Shown one piece after another: positions 8,739 through 17,262 of a stretch of DNA of 64,000 bases. Below the pieces are notes generated by a model, which saw only the letters and a program-made list of their open reading frames with translations, made no database searches and was not told the origin of the DNA. The translations under genes and the position numbers were made by a program. This DNA is from Tabrizicola sp. Lineage in GTDB: Bacteria; Pseudomonadota; Alphaproteobacteria; Rhodobacterales; Rhodobacteraceae. The stretch covers positions 1 through 64,000 of the forward strand of contig NZ_JALHQD010000009.1 of NCBI RefSeq assembly GCF_022842145.1, written 5' to 3'. How positions within the stretch are numbered: position 1 is the stretch's first letter; the number at the start of each line of letters is the position of its first letter.

Positions 8739-10160
8739 TCAGATCAGCACACCCTCGGCCGTGATCCGCGTCTTGCCGCCAAGATAGGGCAACAGCGCCG
8801 CCGGCAAGGTGACCGAGCCGTCGGCTTCCTGCCCGTTCTCCAGGACCGCAATCAGGCAGCGTCCCACCGCCAGGCCCGAGCCGTTCAGCGTTGCCACGAA
8901 CTCGGGCTTGCCACCTGCAGGCCGGTAGCGCGCATTCATCCGCCGCGCCTGGAACTGGCCGCAGGTCGAGACGGAAGAGATCTCGCGGAACGTGTTCTGC
9001 CCCGGCAGCCAGACCTCCAGGTCATGCGTCTTCTGCGCGCCGAATCCCATGTCGCCGGTGCAAAGGACGATGGTGCGGTAGGGCAGGCCCAGCCGCTCCA
9101 GCACCGCTTCGGCGCATTTCGTCATCCGCTCATGCTCGGCCAGCGCAGTTTCCGGCGCGCAGATCGTCACCATCTCGACCTTCTCGAACTGGTGTTGCCG
9201 CAGCATGCCTGCAGTGTCTTTTCCTGCAGAACCGGCTTCGGAGCGAAAGCATTGGGAATGAGCGGTAAGTCGAATAGGCAGCGCGGATTCGTCAAGAATG
9301 TCGCCTGCGACAGTGTTTGTCAGGGTGACCTCAGAGGTTGGGATAAGCCAAAGGGCCTCAGAGAACGGCGCTCGGTCGAGAATCCGGTCCACCACGTCCT
9401 CAAGGGGTTCCCCCTGAGAGATGCTCTGCACATCGGCGGGCATCTTGTAGCCAAGGGCCTTTCTGAGGCGATCGGCGCGACCGGAGTACCAATCACCCAA
9501 GAAGGAATCGTCGGCGAATTTCGGTAGCTGATTTGTTCCGAACATCGCCTCGTCCTTGACCAGCACCGGAGTCCAAGTCTCAGAAAGACCATGCTCGTCG
9601 GTGTGCAGGTCCAGCATGAACTGCGCCAAGGCCCGGTGTACCCGCGCCACAGCACCGCGCAGCACGACAAAGCGGCTGCCCGAAAGCTTGGCCGCCGTCT
9701 GGAAGTCCAGACCACCCTTCGCCGCGGGAATATCGAAATGCTCCAACGGCTTGAAGTCCATCACGCGGGGCGAACCCCAGCGCCGGATCTCCACGTTCCC
9801 GCTTTCGTCCGGCCCGTCCGGCACTTCGTCCAGGGGCAGGTTGGCGATTTCCATAAGTCTCTTACGCAGCAAAGCATCAAGCTTGTTTGCATTGTCAGTC
9901 AGCAGGATCGCGTCATTCTTCCGCAGCGCAACAAGGTCACGCAAGCGATTGAACTCCGTTTCGTCACCTTTCGCTTTTGCAATCCCAGCAGCCTTCGACG
10001 CCGCATTCTGCTCAGCGGCGGCAGACTCCGCGGCGCGAATTTCCATCCGCCGCCCTTCATCAAGCGCCAGAAGCTCCGCCGACATCGGCGCCAATCCCCG
10101 ACGCGACAGGGCCGCATCGAACGCGGCCGGGTTTTCGCGGATGAAGCGGATATCGTGCAT
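8739..10160 (-). CDS. serS: Seryl-tRNA synthetase with internal insertion
   Basis: 473 residues from [10 protein letters not shown] (ATG at 10160). An N-terminal coiled-coil tRNA-binding arm (about residues 30-105) is followed by the class II catalytic core: [33 protein letters not shown] (motif 2) and the C-terminal NGSGLAVGR (motif 3). Bacterial SerRS is usually about 425-430 residues. The extra length sits between LPKFADDSF and WLIPTSEV (residues about 221-268, DNA about 9355-9500), where the usual linker is only a few residues. The insertion is rich in basic and acidic residues and keeps the frame. The enzyme charges tRNA-Ser and should still work because all catalytic motifs are intact. 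Confidence 0.92.
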   Translation of the reverse strand: MHDIRFIRENPAAFDAALSRRGLAPMSAELLALDEGRRMEIRAAESAAAEQNAASKAAGIAKAKGDETEFNRLRDLVALRKNDAILLTDNANKLDALLRKRLMEIANLPLDEVPDGPDESGNVEIRRWGSPRVMDFKPLEHFDIPAAKGGLDFQTAAKLSGSRFVVLRGAVARVHRALAQFMLDLHTDEHGLSETWTPVLVKDEAMFGTNQLPKFADDSFLGDWYSGRADRLRKALGYKMPADVQSISQGEPLEDVVDRILDRAPFSEALWLIPTSEVTLTNTVAGDILDESALPIRLTAHSQCFRSEAGSAGKDTAGMLRQHQFEKVEMVTICAPETALAEHERMTKCAEAVLERLGLPYRTIVLCTGDMGFGAQKTHDLEVWLPGQNTFREISSVSTCGQFQARRMNARYRPAGGKPEFVATLNGSGLAVGRCLIAVLENGQEADGSVTLPAALLPYLGGKTRITAEGVLI

Positions 10161-10344
10161 GGCAGACCTCAGTGGATTGGTACGCCGGCGCTTATGCCCG
10201 ATATCGCGGCAGGGGGGAAGCCGTCGCCCCATACGGTAACCGCGCGCGCCCTCTGGCAAAGTGCCGCGAAAGGCCTTACATCACCCGACAATCGCAACGG
10301 GGGCGGCAAGACCGACCACCCGGCCCTGCCCAGAGAGGATGCCC

Positions 10345-10677
10345 ATGTTCGTCACTCCCGCTTTCGCCCAGGACGCCGCAGCCGCGCCCGGCGGCGCCGC
10401 CGTCTTCGCGCAGTTCCTGCCGATCATCCTGATCTTCGTGATCTTCTACTTCCTGCTGATCCGTCCGCAGCAGAAGAAGATGAAGGAACACCGCGCCATG
10501 GTCGACGCGCTCCGCCGTGGGGATCAGGTCGTGACCTCGGGCGGCATCGTCGCCAAGGTCTCCAAGGTCCAGGACGACGGCATGGTCGAAGTCGAGATTG
10601 CCGAAGGCGTCCGGGTCAAGGTCCTCAAGCACACCATCACGACCGTCCTGAACAAGACCGAACCAGCGGCGAACTAG
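10345..10677 (+). CDS. yajC: Sec translocase auxiliary subunit YajC
   Basis: 110 residues. The ATG at 10345 is preferred over 10339 because AGAGAGG (10332-10338) abuts the earlier codon but is well spaced for the later one. A single N-terminal transmembrane helix (FLPIILIFVIFYFLLIRP) is followed by the conserved QQKKMKEH and a small cytosolic domain (GDQVVTSGGIVAKV). YajC associates with SecDF in the inner membrane. The gene is 10 nt ahead of secD, forming the usual yajC-secD-secF operon. Confidence 0.93.
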   Translation: MFVTPAFAQDAAAAPGGAAVFAQFLPIILIFVIFYFLLIRPQQKKMKEHRAMVDALRRGDQVVTSGGIVAKVSKVQDDGMVEVEIAEGVRVKVLKHTITTVLNKTEPAAN

Positions 10678-10687
10678 GTCTCAGATC

Positions 10688-12355
10688 ATGGAATCGATGG
10701 CGCTCTGGAAGCGCGTTCTCATCCTGTTGGTCTGCGGCTGGGGTGTCCTGGCGGCGGTCCCGAACCTCTTCTACGCGCAGGTCGAACGCCATAACGACGC
10801 CGTCATCGCCATCGAGGCAGCCGGGGGCACCGCGACCCCCGAACAGACCACCGCCGCGGCCGAATGGCCTGGTTTCCTGCCCTCGGCCCTGATGAACCTC
10901 GGCCTGGACCTTCGGGGCGGGGCGCATCTTCTCGCCGAAGTCCAGGTCGAGGACGTCTACAAGACCCGCATGGACGGTCTCTGGCCCGAAGTCCGCGACG
11001 CCCTCCGCGATCTGCGCGACCAGGTCGGCGCCGTCCGCCGCGCGCCTTCGCCCGATGACGTCCTCCGCGTCACCCTGTCCAACCCCGAGGGCATGCCCGC
11101 CGCGCTTGAAGCCGTCCGCGCGCTTGGCTCCAGCGTCGTCACCCTGACCGGGGTCGGCGAAAGCACCATCGACGTCACCTCGGAAGGCAATGACATCGTC
11201 GTCCGGCTGTCCGAGGCCGAACAGCAGGCCACCGACCAGCGCACGATCCAGCAGTCGCTGGAAATCATCCGCCGCCGGGTGGATGAGGCCGGGACCCGTG
11301 AACCCACGATCCAGCGCCAGGGCACCGACCGGATCCTGATCCAGGTCCCCGGCATCGGCTCGGCGCAGGAACTCAAGGCCCTGATCGGACAGACCGCACA
11401 ACTGACCTTCAACGCCGTGATCAGCCGCACCACCGACGCAGGCGCGAGCCCCGGTCCGCGCAACGTCCTCCTGCCCTCGATGGACGAAGAGGGTGTCTAC
11501 TACATCGTCGAGCAGACCCCCGTCGTCTCGGGCGAGGATCTGGTGGATGCCCAGCCCTCCTTCGACCAGAACGGCCAGCCCGCGGTCAGCTTCCGCTTCG
11601 ACACGACCGGCGCGCGCGCCTTCGGCGACTACACCGCCGCCAACATCGGTGCGCCCTTCGCCATCGTGCTGGACGACGAGGTGATCTCGGCCCCGGTGAT
11701 CCAAAGCCACATTCCGGGCGGCTCCGGCATCATCACCGGCAACTTCGACGTCGAGGAATCGACCCGCCTTGCCGTCCTTCTGCGCGCGGGTGCCCTTCCG
11801 GCCGAGATGACCTTCCTCGAAGAACGCACCATCGGCCCGGAACTAGGCCAGGATTCGATCGACGCCGGTCGCACCGCCGCGCTGATCGGCATGGTCGCCG
11901 TCGCCGTCTACATGATCGCCTGCTACGGCATGTTCGGTCTCTTCGCCAACATCGCTCTTGCGGTCAACATCGCCCTCCTCATGGCAATCCTGTCGGCCAT
12001 CGGGGCAACCCTGACGCTGCCCGGCATTGCCGGCATCGTCCTGACGATGGGGATGGCCGTCGACGCCAACGTTCTCATCTTCGAGCGCATGCGCGAGGAA
12101 TTGCGGGCCGGGGCCAATGCCCGCCGCGCGATGGAGCAGGGCTTCGACCGCGCCTTCTCGGCGATCATGGACTCGAACGTGACCGGGCTTCTGACCGCCG
12201 TGATCATGTTCTGGCTCGGCTCCGGCCCGGTGCGCGGCTTTGCAGTGACGCTGGGTCTGGGGATCATCACCTCGATGTTCACCGCCGTCTACGTCACCCG
12301 CCTGATCGTCGAGACATACATCGACTGGAAACGTCCCAAGACGCTTGTGGTCTGA
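10688..12355 (+). CDS. secD: Protein translocase subunit SecD
   Basis: 555 residues. One N-terminal transmembrane helix precedes a large periplasmic domain (D1 motif LGLDLRGGAHLL, plus VDEAGTREPTIQRQG), then five C-terminal helices with GMAVDANVLIFERMREE and FWLGSGPVRGFAVTLGLGI. SecD with SecF uses proton motive force to pull exported proteins across the inner membrane. Starts MESMALWKR; a second Met four codons later is also possible. secF follows after 15 nt. Confidence 0.95.
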   Translation: MESMALWKRVLILLVCGWGVLAAVPNLFYAQVERHNDAVIAIEAAGGTATPEQTTAAAEWPGFLPSALMNLGLDLRGGAHLLAEVQVEDVYKTRMDGLWPEVRDALRDLRDQVGAVRRAPSPDDVLRVTLSNPEGMPAALEAVRALGSSVVTLTGVGESTIDVTSEGNDIVVRLSEAEQQATDQRTIQQSLEIIRRRVDEAGTREPTIQRQGTDRILIQVPGIGSAQELKALIGQTAQLTFNAVISRTTDAGASPGPRNVLLPSMDEEGVYYIVEQTPVVSGEDLVDAQPSFDQNGQPAVSFRFDTTGARAFGDYTAANIGAPFAIVLDDEVISAPVIQSHIPGGSGIITGNFDVEESTRLAVLLRAGALPAEMTFLEERTIGPELGQDSIDAGRTAALIGMVAVAVYMIACYGMFGLFANIALAVNIALLMAILSAIGATLTLPGIAGIVLTMGMAVDANVLIFERMREELRAGANARRAMEQGFDRAFSAIMDSNVTGLLTAVIMFWLGSGPVRGFAVTLGLGIITSMFTAVYVTRLIVETYIDWKRPKTLVV

Positions 12356-12370
12356 CCGGAGGATATCGAT

Positions 12371-13342
12371 ATGGCCTGGCGTCTGCGTCTGGTTCCCGAA
12401 ACGACCAACATCAACTTCTTCGCCATCCAGTGGGTGACCTTCGGCTCGTCGATCTTCGCGATGGTCGCCTCGCTGGTGCTGATCTTCACGATGGGGCTGA
12501 ACTTCGGCATCGACTTCCGGGGGGGCACCACGATCCGCACGGAATCCACCGTTGCGGTCGACGTCGCCGACTACCGCGAGGCGCTCTCCGGCATCGACGC
12601 CGGAGACGTCTCTATCACCCAGGTCTTCGATCCCTCCTTCCGGGAGGACCAGCATGTCGCGATGATCCGCCTCTCAGCCCGCGAAGGCGAGGAATCGGTG
12701 ACCCCCGAAGTCATCGCCGAGGTCGAAGCCGCGCTTCAGACCATCGACCCGGCCATCACCTTCCCATCGGTCGAATCGGTCGGCCCGAAAGTCAGCCAGG
12801 AGCTGATCACTTCCGCCTTGCTGGCCGTGCTGGCCGGTGCGATCGGCATTCTGGCCTATGTCTGGGTCCGCTTCGAATGGCAGTTCGCCGTCGGCACCGT
12901 CGCGGCGCTGATCCACGACGTGCTGGTGACGGTGGGCATCTTCGCCCTCTTCCAGATCAAGTTCGACCTGACCATCGTCGCGGCGCTGCTCACCATCTTG
13001 GGCTATTCGGTCAACGATACCGTGGTCATCTTCGACCGGCTGCGTGAAAACCTGGCCAAATACAAGCAGATGCCCCTGCGAGAGATGATGAACCTCACCG
13101 CGAACGAAACACTCTCGCGGACGATCATGACCGCCTCGACAACCTTCATCTCGCTCTCCGTCCTCTTCATCTTCGGCGGTGACGTGATCCGCGGCTTCGT
13201 CTTCGCGATGCTCCTGGGCGTTGTGCTTGGCACCTACTCCACGCTCTACATGGCCAAGAACATCGTACTGATGCTGGGCGTGGACCGCAGCGACAAGACG
13301 AAGAAGCCCGGCTCGGGCGAATTCGCCAACGTGGATGCGTAA
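12371..13342 (+). CDS. secF: Protein translocase subunit SecF
   Basis: 323 residues. A first helix is followed by the periplasmic FGIDFRGGTTI motif and five C-terminal helices including ILGYSVNDTVVIFDRLREN, the SecF signature. It is the partner of the preceding secD. An upstream GGAGG (12358-12362) supports the ATG at 12371. The gene ends 9 nt before the Mth938-like gene, which probably shares the transcript. Confidence 0.95.
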   Translation: MAWRLRLVPETTNINFFAIQWVTFGSSIFAMVASLVLIFTMGLNFGIDFRGGTTIRTESTVAVDVADYREALSGIDAGDVSITQVFDPSFREDQHVAMIRLSAREGEESVTPEVIAEVEAALQTIDPAITFPSVESVGPKVSQELITSALLAVLAGAIGILAYVWVRFEWQFAVGTVAALIHDVLVTVGIFALFQIKFDLTIVAALLTILGYSVNDTVVIFDRLRENLAKYKQMPLREMMNLTANETLSRTIMTASTTFISLSVLFIFGGDVIRGFVFAMLLGVVLGTYSTLYMAKNIVLMLGVDRSDKTKKPGSGEFANVDA

Positions 13343-13351
13343 GGGGGCCTG

Positions 13352-13708
13352 ATGCGCCTGACCGAAGTCACCTACGGCTCCGCCAAGGCGATCGAGGGCT
13401 ACGGCCCCGGTTTCTTCCGCGTGGCCGGTCACATCTTCCGCGGACCTTGCCTGATCACGCCCTGGGACGCCGGCCCCTGGGGCGGCTACGAGGATACCGC
13501 GGCACCGCTTAGCCTGGTGGACAAGATCGACGTTCTCTTCGTCGGCACCGGTGCCAGCATCGCCCATGTGCCGCAAGCCTTCCGTGCGGCGCTGGAAGGG
13601 CAGGGCATCGGGGTCGAGGTCATGGCCTCCCCTACCGCCGCCCGCACCTACAACGTCCTCCTAGGCGAAGGCCGCCGCGTCGCGGTGGTGCTGCTCCCGG
13701 TCGAATAG
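13352..13708 (+). CDS. Mth938-like (DUF498/NDUFAF3-type) domain protein
   Basis: 118 residues filling a single Mth938-like domain. The G-Y-G-P-G-F-F motif near residue 14 and VLFVGTGA...GIGVEVMASPTAARTYNVL are typical of the DUF498/DUF598 family related to mitochondrial NDUFAF3, a complex I assembly factor. The bacterial function is unproven. It commonly follows secF in alphaproteobacteria and is probably the last gene of the yajC-secDF transcript. Confidence 0.8.
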   Translation: MRLTEVTYGSAKAIEGYGPGFFRVAGHIFRGPCLITPWDAGPWGGYEDTAAPLSLVDKIDVLFVGTGASIAHVPQAFRAALEGQGIGVEVMASPTAARTYNVLLGEGRRVAVVLLPVE

Positions 13709-13743
13709 CTGCGGCCGGCCCGAAGCCCTCACCCACCGGCCCG

Positions 13744-13769
13744 CTTTCATCTTTGCCCAAATATCCCCG
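13744..13769 (+). repeat. Dispersed CTTTCATCTTTG repeat, copy 1
   Basis: A 26-nt sequence beginning CTTTCATCTTTGCCCAAA. It matches 24 of 26 positions at 30961-30986. It lies 36 nt after the stop of the Mth938-like gene, in the roughly 320-nt gap 13709-14028. That gap holds no convincing gene, only this repeat and the 73-nt element at 13953. Confidence 0.6.
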
Positions 13770-13952
13770 CCGGAGGCATCCGCCGCCGATGCAGCCGACC
13801 GGACCACCTGGGCTGTAGCGCCTCCCTCATTCCGGTCGTACGGAGGGGATGGGCAATTGGGGGCACCGTGCCACCCCCGGCCAGCGCCTGAACCTAGGTC
13901 AGGGGCATGCAATCAGGCCGAGGGATCGCTCCCCCGGCCCATGCTGTGCCGG

Positions 13953-14025
13953 GTTAACCGACGGTAAACGCCCGCAGCCAACCTCTTGATATCCTTGCCG
14001 GCGCAAAACGCACCACGCGTGGGCA
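13953..14025 (+). repeat. 73-nt structured intergenic element, copy A
   Basis: Blocks GTTAAC, CGCCCGCAG, CTTGA, CACGCG and GGGCA occur at offsets 1, 17, 33, 62 and 69, the same offsets as in copies B (39402) and C (57165). GCCCGC (offset 18-23) can pair with GTGGGC (offset 67-72) through one G-U. A perfect palindrome CCACGCGTGG lies at 14013-14022. The element ends 3 nt before the stop codon of mcl, which reads on the other strand. Function is unknown. Confidence 0.75.
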
Positions 14026-14028
14026 GGC

Positions 14029-15006
14029 CTACCCCGCCGCGATCTGCCGGGCTTTCTGGACCAGCACCTCCGCCTGCCGGATCGACGCATAATCGATCAG
14101 CCGCCCGTCCAGCGACACCGCGCCCTTGCCCTCGGCCGCCGCCTTCTCCATCGCCTCCAGAATCCGCTGCGCCCGCGTGACCTCAGCCTCCGACGGGCTC
14201 ATCACCTCGTTGGCCAGCGCGATCTGGCTGGGATGGATCGCCCACTTCCCCTCGCAGCCCAGAACCGCCGCCCGCTTCGCCGCGGCCCGGTACCCGTCGG
14301 GGTCCGAGAAGTCCCCGAACGGCCCATCGACCGGCCGCAGCCCGTTTGCCCGCGCCGCCACCACCATCCGGGCCAGCGCATAGTGCCACATATCGCCCCA
14401 GTGGACCGCGCGGCTGCCATCCTCCAGCGTGTCGGTCAGCACCGAATAATCCGGGTTCACCCCGCCGATGATCGTCGTCCGCGCCCGGGTCGAGGCCGCA
14501 TAGTCCGCCACCCCGAAGTGCAGGCTTTCATTCCGCTTCGACGCCCCGGCGATCTCGGTGACGTTCTGCATCCCCAACGCCGTCTCGATGATATGCTCGA
14601 ACCCGATCCGCTTCTTGTAGCCCTTCGCGTCCTCGATCTGCGTGACCATCATGTCGACCGCATAGACATCCGCCGCCGTCCCGACCTTCGGGATCATGAT
14701 CAGGTCCAGCCGCTCCCCGGCCTGCTCGACCACATCCACCACGTCGCGGTACATGAAATGGGTATCAAGCCCGTTGATCCGCACCGACATGGTCTTCTTG
14801 CCCCAGTCGAGCTCGTTCAGCGCCTTGATGATGTTCTTGCGCGCCTGCGCCTTGTCGTCCGGGGCGACGGCGTCTTCCAGGTCCAAGAAGATCACGTCTG
14901 CATCCGACGCGGCGGCCTTCTCGAACATCTGGGGGGCGCTGCCCGGAACGGCCAGCTCGCTGCGGTTCAGGCGCGCGGGGGCCTGCGTGATGACGTGGAA
15001 AGACAT
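14029..15006 (-). CDS. mcl: L-malyl-CoA / beta-methylmalyl-CoA lyase
   Basis: 325 residues of the HpcH/HpaI-CitE fold. Motifs include the N-terminal RSELAVPGSAP, the metal-binding VIFLDLEDAVAPDDK, and GGVNPDYSVL and GKWAIHPSQIALANEV near the C-terminus. The enzyme cleaves malyl-CoA to acetyl-CoA and glyoxylate, the last step of the serine cycle; in Rhodobacter relatives the same enzyme also handles beta-methylmalyl-CoA in the ethylmalonyl-CoA pathway. It lies divergently from sga-mtkAB-hprA-ppc-glyA, downstream of the NarL-type regulator. Its Shine-Dalgarno AGGAG is buried in a perfect 6-bp hairpin (15012-15028). The symbol could also be mclA or mcl1. Confidence 0.9.
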   Translation of the reverse strand: MSFHVITQAPARLNRSELAVPGSAPQMFEKAAASDADVIFLDLEDAVAPDDKAQARKNIIKALNELDWGKKTMSVRINGLDTHFMYRDVVDVVEQAGERLDLIMIPKVGTAADVYAVDMMVTQIEDAKGYKKRIGFEHIIETALGMQNVTEIAGASKRNESLHFGVADYAASTRARTTIIGGVNPDYSVLTDTLEDGSRAVHWGDMWHYALARMVVAARANGLRPVDGPFGDFSDPDGYRAAAKRAAVLGCEGKWAIHPSQIALANEVMSPSEAEVTRAQRILEAMEKAAAEGKGAVSLDGRLIDYASIRQAEVLVQKARQIAAG

Positions 15007-15011
15007 GTTGG

Positions 15012-15028
15012 GCTCCTAAGTCAGGAGC
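15012..15028 (-). promoter_or_regulatory. Hairpin sequestering the mcl ribosome-binding site
   Basis: On the minus strand GCTCCT-gactt-AGGAGC forms a perfect 6-bp stem with a 5-nt loop. The 3' arm contains AGGAG, 6 nt from the mcl start codon. The 5' arm is thus an exact anti-Shine-Dalgarno, which could limit translation. The structure is seen in sequence; regulation is inferred. Confidence 0.5.
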
Positions 15029-15087
15029 TGCACCCGCCTTACGCATCGGCGAAGCGAGCCCACTTCGTCAAGCCGGAAAATGCACGC

Positions 15088-15735
15088 CTACATCTCGCCG
15101 CGTGACGCGCGGTTGGAATAGTAGAACGCAATCGCCTGCGCGCGGTTCTTCACCGCCAGCTTCTCGAACAGGTTCGACAGGTGAAATTTCACCGTATTCG
15201 CGCTGATCTCCAGATCCCGCGCGAGTTCCCGGTTGGTCAGTCCCTTGGACAAAGCTTCCAGCAGGGTGCGTTCCCGTGGCGACAGCGCCTCGATCGGGTC
15301 CTGCTTCAGCCCGCGTATGTCCAGAAAGGGGAACACCATCTGCCCCTTCGCCACCGCCGCGCAGGTCTCCAGCAGCCGTTCCACCGATTCGGAGCGGGAG
15401 ACGAACCCCGCCGCCCCCGCCGCCATCGCCTTCCTAGGGATGTCACCGGTGTCCTCGGCATAGACCACCATCCGCGGTGCGTTCGCCTGCGTGCGCAGCA
15501 CATCGATCAGCCGCGCGCCGCCCAGGGCGGGCAGGTTCCAGTCGATCACGCCCACCTGCACCGGCATGCGCATCGCCATGCCCAGGAACCCCTCGGCGGT
15601 GGCAGCCGTCGCCACCAGAGAGAATCGGCGGTCCTTCTCGAAGATTTCGGACATCGCGGCCAGCATCAGCGGGTTCGCGTCCGCCAGCATCAGCGTTACC
15701 GCTACCACCTTCTGATCGTCATCCCAAAGTGCCAT
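15088..15735 (-). CDS. NarL/FixJ-type response regulator with atypical receiver
   Basis: 215 residues. An N-terminal receiver-like domain (about 12-130) is followed by a LuxR-type HTH (LSPRERTLLEALSKGLTNRELARDL, then ISANTVKFHLSNLFEKL). Asp65 (VGVIDWNLP) sits at the phosphorylation site, but the acidic pocket has only one Asp (LADAN), the Thr/Ser switch position is Ala (VVYAED), and the conserved Lys is not evident (GAAGFVSRS). It may therefore act without classical phosphorylation. It lies between mcl and the divergent serine-cycle operon, with an intergenic region full of inverted repeats, so it is the likely local regulator. No sensor kinase is adjacent. Confidence 0.8.
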   Translation of the reverse strand: MALWDDDQKVVAVTLMLADANPLMLAAMSEIFEKDRRFSLVATAATAEGFLGMAMRMPVQVGVIDWNLPALGGARLIDVLRTQANAPRMVVYAEDTGDIPRKAMAAGAAGFVSRSESVERLLETCAAVAKGQMVFPFLDIRGLKQDPIEALSPRERTLLEALSKGLTNRELARDLEISANTVKFHLSNLFEKLAVKNRAQAIAFYYSNRASRGEM

Positions 15736-16002
15736 TAGCCGCCCCTGACCCTACCCGTTCGGGCAGGTAACTTCGGTATACCGCTGCATATCCACCGTAT
15801 TGGGTAGGTTGAACCCCACCCAAATAGATATCCATTGGCAGGATATACGACTGTTGCGGGATTTGTCGACTGCCGCTTTCCTAAGCGTCAAGGACCAACG
15901 TCCAGGCAGACCCCGTGACACTTTCTTCCGCTGCACCCGGAAGCGTCGCAGGTCCCGCCCAGACGACGGTCCAAACGCCACAGGCCTTGGGAGGGGCGCC
16001 GC
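15736..16002. promoter_or_regulatory. Divergent control region of the serine-cycle island
   Basis: 267 nt between the regulator and sga. It contains the palindrome GGTATACC (15775-15782), a 24-nt imperfect inverted repeat with arms TTGGGTAGGTT and ACCCCACCCAA (15800-15823), and a perfect inverted repeat ATATCC-N7-GGATAT (15828-15846), with a further ATATCC at 15788-15793. CCCGTTCGGGC (15754-15764) recurs ahead of glcB. The sga ribosome site is GGGAGGGG before 16003. These are candidate operators for the NarL-type regulator; no promoter is assigned with confidence. Confidence 0.6.
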
Positions 16003-17250
16003 ATGACCGATACCGAACTTTTCCCCCAACTTGTCATTCCCGAGACTTTGGCCGCTGGCCCCGGTCCTGGCAACACCGACGCGAGGGTTCTGGCAAGCTT
16101 CGCCAACGCGGGCCTCGCCGACCACATGCAGGCCGACGTCCTGCGCGGCATGGTCGAATGCAAGCACATGCTGCGGCAGGTCTGGGGCACGAAGAACACC
16201 TACACCTTCGGCGTCGCCGGTACCGGTTGGAGCGGGCTTGACGCCCTCTTCTCCGCCATCCTGCCGGGCGACACGGTGGTCTGCTTCGTCAACGGCACCT
16301 TCTCCGGCATCGACGCTCTTACGGTCCGTACCCGGGCCGCGACGCGCGAGGATCTGAAGGCCAACGCGCTCGACCCCAAGCCCGCCAGCGTCACCGTCAT
16401 CCAGGTCCCGCACGGCCAGTCGGTCACGGCTGAAATCATCGAAAAAGCCCTGGCCCAGCACAAGCCGACCTGGGCCACGATGGCGCATTGGGAAACCGGT
16501 TCGGGCCGGATCAACGACATCCAGGGCTTCTCGGAGGCCTGCCTGAAGCACAACGTGATGGGCCTTGTCGACGCCGTCTCCTCGCTTGGGATCGAAGACT
16601 TCGCCATCGACGACTTCCCCGGCGTCGTCGGCTGGGCCTCCTGCCCGCAAAAGGGCGTCCTTTGCCTGCCCTTGACCTACGCCCCGGTCAGCTTCACCGA
16701 CCGCTACATCGCCCACCTGCGGGAAAACGGCTGCTACTCCTACGTCCACAACCCGATCTTCGAGGCCCGCCACTGGGGCATCGTCGACGGCAAGGACGTC
16801 GCAGCGGGCAGCTACCACCGCACCCATTCCGGCTACGCCGTCGCCGCCTTCCACGAGGCGCTGCGCATCAACCTCCAGCACGGCCGGGCCCAAAAGGCTG
16901 CCGACTACGCCCACCACGAGGCCGCCTTGCGTGCCGCCGTGCAGGCGCTTGGTTGCGAGGTCACGTCCAATATGACCAGCCTCGTCGTCCTGAACCTGCC
17001 CGGCGCGCTTGCTGGCCGCGAAAAGGAACTTGTGGCTGCAGCCCGTGCCAAGGGCTTTGGCATCTGGCCGACCCTGTCGGAGCCCGTGCAGGTCCGCATC
17101 GGCATCCTGAACCAACTCAGCGAAGCCGCGATCACCGAGATCGTGACACGCTTCGCCGCCGAGATGAACGCGATGGGCGCAAACGTCGACGTGGGCCAGG
17201 CGCTTGCCGCGCTGGAAACCCACTATGCCGCCGCCCTGGCCGCCGAATAA
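16003..17250 (+). CDS. sga: Serine-glyoxylate aminotransferase
   Basis: 415 residues, class V PLP aminotransferase. The PLP-binding lysine is Lys217 in SCPQKGVLCL. Other family features are GPGNTDARVLASFANAGLADHM near the N-terminus, the GTGWSGLDA loop, HWETGSGRIND and VDAVSSLG. It transfers the amino group of serine to glyoxylate, giving hydroxypyruvate and glycine. First gene of the plus-strand serine-cycle operon; mtkA starts 12 nt after its stop with a GGAGG ribosome site. Confidence 0.93.
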   Translation: MTDTELFPQLVIPETLAAGPGPGNTDARVLASFANAGLADHMQADVLRGMVECKHMLRQVWGTKNTYTFGVAGTGWSGLDALFSAILPGDTVVCFVNGTFSGIDALTVRTRAATREDLKANALDPKPASVTVIQVPHGQSVTAEIIEKALAQHKPTWATMAHWETGSGRINDIQGFSEACLKHNVMGLVDAVSSLGIEDFAIDDFPGVVGWASCPQKGVLCLPLTYAPVSFTDRYIAHLRENGCYSYVHNPIFEARHWGIVDGKDVAAGSYHRTHSGYAVAAFHEALRINLQHGRAQKAADYAHHEAALRAAVQALGCEVTSNMTSLVVLNLPGALAGREKELVAAARAKGFGIWPTLSEPVQVRIGILNQLSEAAITEIVTRFAAEMNAMGANVDVGQALAALETHYAAALAAE

Positions 17251-17262
17251 CGGGAGGAACCA

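Noticed and set aside
13709-13952. Short minus-strand frames between the Mth938-like gene and mcl
   Set aside because: No ribosome site, no recognisable domain, and they overlap repeats.
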